Below, piece by piece: positions 11,501-16,929 of a stretch of DNA of 22,606 bases; the stretch's first letter is position 1, and each line of letters starts with the position of its first letter. The stretch is from positions 1 to 22,606 of the IMG/VR virus record IMGVR_UViG_3300036770_002569, one strand, 5' to 3'. This DNA is from a virus. The position numbers were made by a program, and so were the translations under genes. Under the pieces are notes generated by a model. The model had not been told where the DNA came from and did not search any database. It saw nothing but the letters and a program-made list of their open reading frames with translations.

Positions 11501-11533
11501 AACGAAATTGAAGAATTAAAAAAGAATAAATAA
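2600..11533 (+). CDS. Giant tail/receptor-binding protein with S74 self-cleaving chaperone domain (2977 aa)
   Basis: Probable long tail fibre or baseplate-attached adhesin. The N-terminal ~200 residues (motifs FRVTDLPDTFTGG, GIPSYYEGTSK, RFYRRPQVEI) resemble a domain I recall at the N-terminus of large virion proteins of marine T4-like phages, likely the virion attachment part. Residues ~200-1350 are Ser/Thr/Asn-rich beta-sandwich segments. Residues ~1355-1412 (GVVYRGTY...IVVYSGQYYLANN...WTAFG) look like a CBM5/12-type carbohydrate-binding module. From ~1498 on come G-x-I-G-G-W repeats of 60-62 residues, then an insert at ~2335-2610 rich in Trp/Tyr that may be a second binding domain. The C-terminus is a peptidase S74 intramolecular chaperone: SDERLK at 2876-2881 gives the Ser2876/Lys2881 dyad known from phage endosialidases, followed by DVGVIAQEIE and a final coiled coil. 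The chaperone should release itself after trimer folding. The stop overlaps the next start (TAATG). Confidence 0.88.
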   Translation: MAILKKTSFKQNLEQISVFINDFDPNSQYFRVTDLPDTFTGGKNAFLVQGSTNLVPDTLVKIEIKDSLGNVIYSEPSAGIPSYYEGTSKVVSVHIYPDTAFGPCTITILGELSSYTVDGINVPVPLDWVGKYNVKWQRTINVNPFKKNITPIRFYRRPQVEITESVLPIYNRNVTSVTLSGSINGTSILPIQDTDYRTYRGPISYELSTTSSFFSQSMEGFNINVSGLSSSYSPLLTDVINDKKALVSIPYYITGSTPDPFYERIRNFSNKPFSITYDESVSITNSNINSSFAKIRITDLETFTGDASRIKVYASSKNDLGDYQLLEDALLESNEILQVDEFNGVLNVRTGIFSQPVIDSYWQTENITTSPIVSIDNSLLIRSVKLQPTTDVNSPVNLQGLFKFMTSGSINFSRFTQYQLDFTPLMSSSLGNYALLEIYGSGSAFVNSNSSNTFGKFLGELETNTPFRRYDRQTINFQPDANGDGKLVFLVKAGTWHISNVSLKAAQESSFSPNEISLVVNVPTKINNETFDFKFEIYDINNNYVPITLQTSSLFVGGNDVSVTRNLELNLSNNSFNFSTSSVIPSFITIDFTKSGLTGSLLFASSAVDTTGNEISPQAGFPGTLEVVDENTYKLTAANFTGSISGVTVGAISYTASCEDINRYFTVFRTEQGAPAYLFYATADKNNFTFNPDAGYKSVVQNDYIDIRLVQQNLPDNGPMGLVINSASEAGSPPPLYYTSSVGNASIYRLFVSTSSDITPDNKNGYTFAIGQSNYDFELHTIDGVFTSSITIDAIPKGDAAKGIIATSDKNQFFYKMSNADPDPNPQSATIFVKRLNLTSPSSSITVNSGSGKPALTLISNNIGNGVAQYSISTIEYPYSAGSTTYYFTGSDSNDIEYIDEVTLDALIVKSQIGVLASNENTTLTAYSTGFVPSASFLSTTGSIIVTVGNETASYAPTLTTNRFSASISQSTGVSNPTIVDGVYSIGQLTNDTGSVTLNVSYQDATGVITNFPKIITYSKAKKAAPVLAINITNNNQTVNAKSTGVQLSEFASASIEILETYDGVTTAKSIYGTPTITTLYGYSNYFYNSVNQTIALRTLSTDFEQLSISLEVLDSENVIRALDGNISLAKARNAVPNVEVSLVPVAQTILANSRGSGSVTPQPITVTAAEGGTDRFTSIGTLSFTNGLAGTATGNTINFSSNATSMLRDSGSVFIPINYTDGEGNTGLKTIVASVTRVRSAAPLTAISVTPQTQTVTSSSIGYGTPQNVTLTLQEVGGTPYTYTSTLGSTINTFSASVTNATIDTLTGIITPNTPNTSLGVNASSLITYINSEGTILTSSVSYSVGVALEGNDGGQGPGVVYRGTYVAGTTYFHTDIRRDIVVYSGQYYLANNTAKSGLTTWGTPPTDWTAFGATFDAVATNVLLTADATITRGLVMGTLDGFSGFIRSANATSLTAGKGYYFNYDGTFRFGDTGSSVVSWDGTNLTVSGTIKAQTGSIGGVIIAGNSIYTGTGTYANNNTGFFLSSSGHFSLEDKLSWDPVNNYLNVSGTITATTGSIGGITMSNASIYAGAGLWNDKATGFFISSSGHFSLEDKLNWNPITENLNISGTITATTGSIGGITMSNAAIYTGVGLWNNKNTGFFISRSGHFSLEDKLSWDPIGEHLNISGTLRANTGSLGGWTIDSDSIFSGTKRASSYNQFNSASMITIGSAGYISAPGFYISTTGQGVFSGSLQANGGTVLTTTNLLLFTASMHSFTSSVSSSLINISSSISVSIATLDDAIFTNSNGLIDKLPNASTSGLYTGKEYLGYFKVGSGWTSFLSSSGDFYLSGSGTQGLVWNSTANTLSIDGRVVARTGLIGGWGIGTSEISSSGTVGGSDGVFTTTGMRIGGTGYISAKNFSISSAGNVVLSGSIAANSGFIGGWVIGASSISTANVVGGSDGVGTTSGVILSKDGWISTKNFTVSSTGNVSMTGTVSATAGAIGSWVVDTDSIYVGTKRNSSYNQFNSASMITIGSAGYISAPGFFITTTGQSSFSGSLRANGGQLITPTQLLQFTASIQSFTSSISQSLINASASISQSIYVTDQSIFTNANGLIDKLPNPSTSGLYTGQQYLGYFKAGSGWTSFLSSSGDFYLSGSSTHGFVWNATRNTLSVDGNIIARSGSIGGWGIGTNEISSSNTVGGGDSSHTTTGMRISAVGWISAPNFYLASNGNVRISGSIYGGDITIGTAPSVFKADLNGIYLGNGTFASAPFRVTPGGALTATNATLSGGTIGGWSINTNNISSAGTSGGGDGSFTNSGIILNKDGWISSEKFFISSSGDVSFAGKLAYGVRGSGVNIMPLVWRYDPKPSSGILASSYENLTINGTAAENAINYGTDPFGKQSLLWECYPSGDGNADGGWNSTPTEIDNNKTYKFITYAKINNNADGDLYFGFYSISTTGALVSSSFLNNTVSDNTYFFFSQNPSGVNPIPFTNRWYLMVGYVHGKDYTGTTNMGGVYDVESGRKVFECYDFKWKTDGVNPIAKALHRCYHFYNTAGNGTTLYQQMFGPAVFEVDGTEPDLNRLLDKAQSLADGKGSGSFFDGKTFYAPIISGSSGDFTGKITATSGEIGGWLIDSDRLYSSGSGSNNIIKMKLEPNYANPQFTLTDVAGAPAVVIKTGQLLDTAVGAASINVTWNADKSGFTAGTTTDEVNETKYNLASSFTVSTTGLYTGTITLSSANAFTPLSSGYYGYSLSMQIASDNLFANVVYDSGVSSITSTTVGVQAVIPAVAAKQIELTFNSTGTYYIRSYWKRFAFGPDNPSASWNTISHNFPSFTLSKTTAYTELTDFGFQSIRSADRYVKIQRISSTDATMLQVGGDITATGNITAYYTSDERLKENIKQIDSAVSKINKINGVEFDWITDLIESKGGEDGYFIRKHDVGVIAQEIEKILPEAVATRDDGFKAVRYEKIVPLLIEAIKELKNEIEELKKNK
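7091..7630 (+). repeat. Three tandem 180-nt (60-aa) repeats in the tail gene
   Basis: Three in-frame units begin at 7091, 7271 and 7451, each exactly 180 nt. Each encodes G-S-I-G-G-[VI] followed by IY.G.G, then TGFF(I/L)S..GHFSLEDKL and ending with a [NL]SGT(I/L).A.TG segment. Units 2 and 3 share 32 identical bases at their start (7271-7302 and 7451-7482), which indicates recent duplication rather than only protein-level conservation. The array leads directly into the next G-S-L-G-G-W unit at 7631. Confidence 0.93.
7631..9274 (+). repeat. Large in-frame duplication in the tail gene (918-nt copy plus ~726-nt copy)
   Basis: Copy 1 runs 7631-8548 and copy 2 from 8549 to about 9274. Both start with a G-x-[IL]-G-[GS]-W unit, continue with NQFNSASMITIGSAGYISAP, a helical FTAS..SFTSS stretch and LGYFK.GSGWTSFLSSSGDF, then reach a further G-G-W-G-I-G unit after exactly 546 nt in each copy (8177 and 9095). 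Copy 1 carries two 186-nt units (8177 and 8363) where copy 2 has only one (9095), so copy 2 is shorter by one unit. The exact spacing supports duplication by unequal recombination. Confidence 0.9.
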
Positions 11534-12078
11534 TGGGAATAAATAGTTCCGGACCTATTGCACTAGGAAGTGGTTCAATAGGACAATCAATAAATTTAGA
11601 ATTAGGAAAAGCAATAGATGCTACAATTAGTATGAATGATAATGATGTTAGAGTATTGGCAGGAAAGGTTGGAATAAATCCAATATCTTTTTCCGATTTC
11701 TATGGTAAGCCCGTTACACCATCTATAACACCTACTAGAACCGTAACCCCTACTGTAACTATGACACCATCCAGAACACCAAGTGTAACCATAACACCTA
11801 CTCCAACAATGACGCCAAGCATTACTGTAACACCATCTCCATCTGTACTTGTTGTAAATTATACTGCAACTCAATATAGTTGTAGCGATTGTCCTGCACT
11901 AAGTACACCATTGGGTAGTGTTGTTATTAAGTTCTTCGGAACACCAACATATAGTTATTATGGTGATGGGTTTGGTAACGTATTCTTCTTAACAGGAACT
12001 ACATTTGCAACGGAAGATTTTGATGAAACTGCAGTTCCGCTTGGTGCAAATTCATGTAATATAGTTTGCTTTGGCTAA
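11533..12078 (+). CDS. Small virion-associated protein with Thr/Pro-rich linker (181 aa)
   Basis: Three parts are visible. Residues 1-59 (GPIALGSGSIGQSINLELG, then MNDNDVRVLAG and ISFSDFYGK) match a short N-terminal module I recall at the start of many phage virion accessory proteins. Residues ~60-105 are a low-complexity linker of TP, TPS and TPT repeats, probably an extended spacer. Residues ~106-181 form a compact Cys-containing domain (CSDC at 117-120; two more Cys in NIVCFG and before it) of unknown fold. Its ATG overlaps the stop of the tail gene (TAATG), which implies translational coupling and a role with the same virion substructure, perhaps as a tip or decoration protein. No enzyme motif is seen, and the function is inferred from position and module type only. 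Confidence 0.7.
   Translation: MGINSSGPIALGSGSIGQSINLELGKAIDATISMNDNDVRVLAGKVGINPISFSDFYGKPVTPSITPTRTVTPTVTMTPSRTPSVTITPTPTMTPSITVTPSPSVLVVNYTATQYSCSDCPALSTPLGSVVIKFFGTPTYSYYGDGFGNVFFLTGTTFATEDFDETAVPLGANSCNIVCFG
11711..11850 (+). repeat. Low-complexity Thr/Pro/Ser-coding tract
   Basis: The DNA is a degenerate run of ACA/ACC/ACT and CCA/CCT codons encoding about 45 residues of TP, TPS and TPT repeats. It contains no Arg/Lys-rich or hydrophobic segments beyond isolated Val, Ile, Met and Arg. Such tracts act as flexible or extended linkers in virion proteins. Confidence 0.75.
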
Positions 12079-12225
12079 TACATAATTTGGTAAACTAAAA
12101 AATTTTTTGTATGTTTGAATAAAAAAAGACAGCACTGATCAGCACTATAAAAATTAAAAGTATAAATAAAAAATAAAAAGAAAAGAAAAAAAGATATTTA
12201 TACTGACTAAAGTTAAAGAATTCAA
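12079..12225. other. Non-coding gap with direct repeat, palindrome and inverted repeat
   Basis: A 147-nt gap between the Thr/Pro-linker protein and the polyprotein. It contains AAAAAATTTTTT at 12097-12108, a direct repeat AGCACT-GATC-AGCACT at 12131-12146 centred on the palindrome CTGATCAG (12135-12142), and a perfect 10-bp inverted repeat AGTATAAATA (12159-12168) with TATTTATACT (12195-12204) around an A/G-rich spacer. I find no convincing intrinsic terminator: there is no GC-rich stem followed by a U-run. The gap most likely carries the promoter of the polyprotein gene. Confidence 0.6.
12161..12168 (+). promoter_or_regulatory. T4-type late promoter box TATAAATA upstream of the polyprotein gene
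   Basis: A second perfect TATAAATA, 57 nt before the ATG at 12226, inside the left arm of a 10-bp inverted repeat. The paired presence in both longest non-coding stretches supports a gp55-type late promoter, with the caveat that the motif is common by chance in A/T-rich DNA. Confidence 0.38.
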
Positions 12226-15200
12226 ATGATTAATGAAGTAGATAAACCAAAGGTGACCAAAACTGTAGTTGTATATTCTGGTAGATTTCAACCATTCCAT
12301 AAAGGACATTATGCATCTTATCAAAAATTAGTTTCAAAATTTGGAGCGGATAATGTTTTTATAGGAACATCTAATGATACATCAGGACCAAAATCACCTT
12401 TTAATTTCAAAGAAAAAAAGAAGATAGCAACTACAATGTTTGGAATACCTTCTAACAGGTTTGTCCAAATTAAAAATCCATATAAACCAGTTGAAATACT
12501 TTCTAAATTTGATGGACAAACTACTCAATATATTGCAGCAGTTGGTGAGAAAGATGCAGATAGATTACAAGGTAAATACTTTAAAGCATACAAAGGAAAG
12601 CAAGGATACGGGTATGATGAAATTGGTTATGTATATGCAGTACCAGCAGAACCAAATCCTATTAGTGGAACGGATGTTAGAAATAATTTAGGAAGTGGTG
12701 ATGATAAGAAAGCAAAGAAATTCTTCTTAACAGCTTATCCTAAATTTGACAAAAATATATTTGATTTAATTACAGGAAAACTTATTAGTGAAAACTTATA
12801 TAGAGGATATCCATCAAAAGAGCAAGTATTGGATATTGAAAAGAAAAATAAAGAGTTGAGAAATAAATTAGATACGGATAAAGAATTTTTATATGATCCA
12901 ATAAAAGAAATAATTGCAAATACAATTACAGATGATTTATTTGAAGATTGGTTGAATTCTTATTTGCAAGAAGAACCAAATCCACAATTGGATAAGGATA
13001 TTGAATATACAAATACAAAAGGACAGAAAGCAAAAATAAAAGCAAGAGATGCATTAAGATTACCGAAAGAACATCCAGCACACGTTGCGGCTAAAAAATT
13101 AGTCCCAGATGATAATACACCATTATCTGATACCGATAAGGAAAAAAAAGAAAAAGGATTACCGTCTGATAAACAAGAAAAACCAAAAGAAACTGATACT
13201 AAAAATCAAGAACAACCTGAACAAGAACCACAAAAATTAAGTGGAGATGAGTTTAAATCAGATGCAGAACGTGGTGAAAAAGATAGAAAGCAAGATAAGA
13301 TAAAAGAAACTTTGGATAATGCTAGGAAAGAGTTATCATCGGAAGAAAATGAAACAATTGATAAATTAAATGATCCTAATTCAGAAGAAAGAAGTTCTTT
13401 TTTTGATGATATAATAGATGGATATAAAGAAGCATATGAATATGTTGCTAAAGGTGTAAAACACGTTATTGACCATAAAAAAGAAATGGTGGGTGGTTCA
13501 ATGAAAGCAGTAAAATCATTGGCAACTACTGGAAATGTTGGAAGTGTAAAAGATAAAGATGGTAACGATAGACATTGGAGTGAATTTACAAGTGTTGGTA
13601 GAGGTGGGGATAGTGAATGGGAAGAAAATGAAGTAGATGTATTGGATAGTCACGGACATTCAACTGGTAAAAAGAAAATTGAGAAAAAACCAAAAGTTTC
13701 AGAATATGCAACGGATGAAGAAAAAGAATTATTTGACCAATCTTGGGGTGAATATAAAAAACAAACAAAAGCATTAAAAGGTTTGGCAACTGAAACTGCG
13801 GTAATAATTGGTTCAATCGCAGTTACAGGTGGGATAATTGGTGGAGTTGGTGCAGCTGCTAAAGGTGCAGGTGCAACGGGAATTGCTAAAGGTGCAGCTG
13901 CAAAGGCAGGATATAAATTAGCAGGTGGGCATTTGGGTGAATATGTGGTGAAAGATATAATTAAACATTCCGCATTTGAAGCATTGGGTGCAAATACCGC
14001 AACAGCATCTAGTGGTGGTATTGCAATGGGTGCAACTGGTATATTTGAAGGAATTGATGATAATATAGATAGTAAAAAATTCATGTCTAATTTAATTAAA
14101 AAGACATTGAAAACAATGAAAACATATAAACTATCCGATGAACAATTATTGAAAACAATAGAAAGATATAAAAAAGAAGAACCAAAAAATGATGCACAAG
14201 ATTTATTAAAAGAAAATCTTTCGGAAACAAAACAACAATCTATTAAAAGGTTTGTAGAATATGCAACCAAAAGATTAAAATTAAAAGAAACTCCAAAAGT
14301 AACATTGGTTGGTGGTAGAGAGTTTGCAGAAACTAAAACAAGTTTAGGTGGATTTGACCCGGTAACAAAAGAAATATATGTTGCAACGGAAGGTAGATTA
14401 ACCGCAGATATATTGAGAACACTTGCACATGAAATGGTTCATAGAAAGCAAGATGAATTGGGTTTGGTTAGAAATCCAGAAAAAGATGGTGCCGATGGTT
14501 CACCAATAGAAAACCAAGCACATGCAGTAGCAGGTATATTGATGAGAGAGTATGGTAGAGTAGATAAGCAAATATATCAAGAAGCACATACTGTAAAAAA
14601 TCATGAACCTGTTAGTAAAGCAGATAAAGATTTTACACAAAATCATGCTTCTGAAATAGGATACGAAGCAGAATTGGATACCATTGATTTTGATGATGAT
14701 AGAGAAAGAGAACCAGGACATCAATCAAATACAAAGGATACCGAAAATAAAGGATATGAGCCTGTAAAAGAAGATATAAATGTAAAAGTTGATAAAGGTG
14801 ATACTGTTTTAATGGGTAAATTCAAAAACAAAAAAGTTGATGTAAAGGATATTGGAAAGGATTCTCACGGAATGCCAACCATAAACGGCAAACAAGCAAC
14901 TACATTTAGAACTATGAATGAAATGGGTAATAGAGATATTCATTTCAAAAATGTTATTGAACTTTATAGAAATCAAAAATTCAAAAAAAGAATAAACGTA
15001 TATCTTTTTGATAATCCAAATGGTAATAAAGCAGATGAAGTTGCAAGAAGATTAAGAAATATGGATTATCAAGAAATAACTAAATTGGAAAAAGAATTAA
15101 ATCTTCCGAATAAGTATTTGCAAGAATTGAATTATAATAAATCAAATAATTCAAAAATTAAAAAAGTATTTGATACATTTGTAAAGAAATATAAAAGTTT

Positions 15201-16896
15201 AAGTGATATAAATTTTGAAACATCAAAAAAAAGTTATACATTTATTTTTAATGATAAAAAAGATGCTCAAAAATTTGAAAAAGAATTTACATCAATGGGT
15301 TCTAACAAAATGAAATTAGTTAGAAGTGCAGAATATAAAGATGAAAATCCTCCTGTTTTTATAAAAGTATTTGGAATAGTAGATGAAGTTGATAATTTCT
15401 TAAATGAACTATTTGGATTAAACGAAGTTAGTACAGTAACAATATCTAATACAGCAGATATTCCAGATGGAGCATTTGTACCAAAAGGTAAAAAGAGAAA
15501 ATTGAACACATATAAAGGTGAAGATTGGTATAAAAATGGTGGATACACTCAAACCGATTTTCCAAAAGCAGATACTATATTTGGAGATGAGGATGCGGAT
15601 GAAAGAACTATTAAATATACAATAGATAATTTACCAAGAGTTGCGTTTACACCTACTAAATTTATAAAAGAAAATAAATTAGAGACTAAAAAATTATTAT
15701 CAGAAGGTGGTGCATATGGTCATATGTCACATCCATTTGATGATATGCAATTGACATTTGGTGAATTAAAAGATATTATTGTAAAAGCACTAAATGGTGA
15801 ATTGGGAGTAGTTAGAGAAAAAACCGATGGACAAGCATTGGCAATTAGTTGGAAAAATGGCAGATTGATTGCTGCAAGAAATAAAGGACATTTAGCAAAT
15901 GCAGGAGCAAATGCAATGGGTATCGAAGATGTTGCATCTAAATTTGGAGGAAGGGGTGGATTGACTGATGCATATAATTTCGCAATGAAAGATTTGACAG
16001 CGGCAATTAGTGGATTGAGTGATAAACAAAGAAAAAAGATATTCAATGAAGGTAAATGTTTTATGAATTTGGAAGTAATTTGGCCTACATCTGTAAACGT
16101 TATACCTTACGGACAAGCATTACTTATATTCCACAATACAACTTGCTACGATGAAAGTGGTGTAGCAATTGGTGCAGACCAAAGTGCAGCATCTATATTA
16201 GCAGGAATGATAAAACAAGTAAATGCGGATGTTCAATCAAAATACACAATACAAGGACCTCCTGTTACAGAAATACCAAAAAGTGAAGATTTAAGTTCAA
16301 AGCAAGGAAGATATTTATCTAAATTAAGTAAATTACAATCAGAATTTAAGTTAAATGATAGTGATACGATGGCATTATATCATCAAAAGTGGTGGGAAAA
16401 TTACATTGATAAAAATGCACCAACAAAGATTGATAAACTTACAAAGAATGCATTGGTAAGAAGATGGGCATTTGGTGATAAATCATTCCGTTTGAATACA
16501 ATATCAAATCCAGAATTACAAAAATGGTCAATCCAAAACGATAAAGTTGATGTTGTAAAGAAGCAAAAAGAAAATATGAAAAGATTTGAAGAAATCTTTT
16601 TAGGAGTTGGTGCGGATGTACTGGACTTTGTAAGTTCGGTATTAACTGTACATCCTGATAAAGCAATTCGTTCAATGAAAGTCAAATTAAAACAAGTAGC
16701 ATCTCAAGTAAAAACATCAACGGATGCAACTAAAATTGCAAAGTTTAAGTCGGAATTACAAAGATTAAATTCATTAGGTGGAATAGATAGAATAGTTGCA
16801 TCGGAAGGACTTGTTTTCTTTTATAATGGAAAAACCTATAAACTAACAGGCACATTCGCACCACTAAACCAATTGCTTGGAATTTTTTACGAATAA
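12226..16896 (+). CDS. Multi-enzyme modular protein: HxGH nucleotidyltransferase, HExxH zincin, KxDG adenylation domain (1556 aa)
   Basis: Probable polyprotein. Residues ~10-185 are a cytidylyltransferase-like nucleotidyltransferase (NMNAT/PPAT fold): PFHKGH at 23-28 and ISGTDVR at 146-152. Residues ~258-295 are a small module (TNTKGQKAKIKARDALRLP), then a Lys/Glu/Asp-rich linker to ~395 and a Gly/Ala-rich hydrophobic region at ~523-610. Residues ~670-780 hold a zincin: HEMVH at 735-739, probable third ligand Glu762. Residues ~850-895 form a small GDTVLMGKFKNKK...GMPTING module. Residues ~1161-1556 are a ligase-like adenylation domain: motif I KTDG at 1199-1202, motif III NLEV at 1281-1284, motif IV EGLV at 1527-1530, motif V YKLTG at 1538-1542, and no OB fold after it. 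L-x-E sites flank several modules (after 189, 667, 1067 and 1160), as for T4 gp21 cleavage. It is followed 33 nt later by the Cys-motif gene. Substrates are unknown and the capsid-cargo role is inferred. Confidence 0.82.
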   Translation: MINEVDKPKVTKTVVVYSGRFQPFHKGHYASYQKLVSKFGADNVFIGTSNDTSGPKSPFNFKEKKKIATTMFGIPSNRFVQIKNPYKPVEILSKFDGQTTQYIAAVGEKDADRLQGKYFKAYKGKQGYGYDEIGYVYAVPAEPNPISGTDVRNNLGSGDDKKAKKFFLTAYPKFDKNIFDLITGKLISENLYRGYPSKEQVLDIEKKNKELRNKLDTDKEFLYDPIKEIIANTITDDLFEDWLNSYLQEEPNPQLDKDIEYTNTKGQKAKIKARDALRLPKEHPAHVAAKKLVPDDNTPLSDTDKEKKEKGLPSDKQEKPKETDTKNQEQPEQEPQKLSGDEFKSDAERGEKDRKQDKIKETLDNARKELSSEENETIDKLNDPNSEERSSFFDDIIDGYKEAYEYVAKGVKHVIDHKKEMVGGSMKAVKSLATTGNVGSVKDKDGNDRHWSEFTSVGRGGDSEWEENEVDVLDSHGHSTGKKKIEKKPKVSEYATDEEKELFDQSWGEYKKQTKALKGLATETAVIIGSIAVTGGIIGGVGAAAKGAGATGIAKGAAAKAGYKLAGGHLGEYVVKDIIKHSAFEALGANTATASSGGIAMGATGIFEGIDDNIDSKKFMSNLIKKTLKTMKTYKLSDEQLLKTIERYKKEEPKNDAQDLLKENLSETKQQSIKRFVEYATKRLKLKETPKVTLVGGREFAETKTSLGGFDPVTKEIYVATEGRLTADILRTLAHEMVHRKQDELGLVRNPEKDGADGSPIENQAHAVAGILMREYGRVDKQIYQEAHTVKNHEPVSKADKDFTQNHASEIGYEAELDTIDFDDDREREPGHQSNTKDTENKGYEPVKEDINVKVDKGDTVLMGKFKNKKVDVKDIGKDSHGMPTINGKQATTFRTMNEMGNRDIHFKNVIELYRNQKFKKRINVYLFDNPNGNKADEVARRLRNMDYQEITKLEKELNLPNKYLQELNYNKSNNSKIKKVFDTFVKKYKSLSDINFETSKKSYTFIFNDKKDAQKFEKEFTSMGSNKMKLVRSAEYKDENPPVFIKVFGIVDEVDNFLNELFGLNEVSTVTISNTADIPDGAFVPKGKKRKLNTYKGEDWYKNGGYTQTDFPKADTIFGDEDADERTIKYTIDNLPRVAFTPTKFIKENKLETKKLLSEGGAYGHMSHPFDDMQLTFGELKDIIVKALNGELGVVREKTDGQALAISWKNGRLIAARNKGHLANAGANAMGIEDVASKFGGRGGLTDAYNFAMKDLTAAISGLSDKQRKKIFNEGKCFMNLEVIWPTSVNVIPYGQALLIFHNTTCYDESGVAIGADQSAASILAGMIKQVNADVQSKYTIQGPPVTEIPKSEDLSSKQGRYLSKLSKLQSEFKLNDSDTMALYHQKWWENYIDKNAPTKIDKLTKNALVRRWAFGDKSFRLNTISNPELQKWSIQNDKVDVVKKQKENMKRFEEIFLGVGADVLDFVSSVLTVHPDKAIRSMKVKLKQVASQVKTSTDATKIAKFKSELQRLNSLGGIDRIVASEGLVFFYNGKTYKLTGTFAPLNQLLGIFYE

Positions 16897-16929
16897 TTTT
16901 GATATATATAATATAAACAATTAGTTACT

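Noticed and set aside
11602-11874. Minus-strand frame opposite the Thr/Pro linker
   Set aside because: Its Cys/Trp/Tyr/Ser-rich product is the reverse reading of the Thr/Pro codon tract and shows no domain.
12079-12120. Possible intrinsic terminator around AAAAAATTTTTT
   Set aside because: The palindrome is pure A/T and has no GC-rich stem followed by a U-run; a stable terminator hairpin is not supported.
12440-12691. 83-codon + strand frame within the nucleotidyltransferase region
   Set aside because: It overlaps in another frame the region between the HxGH and ISGT motifs, which is clearly coding in the main frame.
13650-14270. 206-codon minus-strand frame opposite the modular protein
   Set aside because: It mirrors the Gly/Ala/Lys-rich region of the + strand gene, and the product (Pro/Ala/Ile runs) looks like a shadow rather than a membrane protein.
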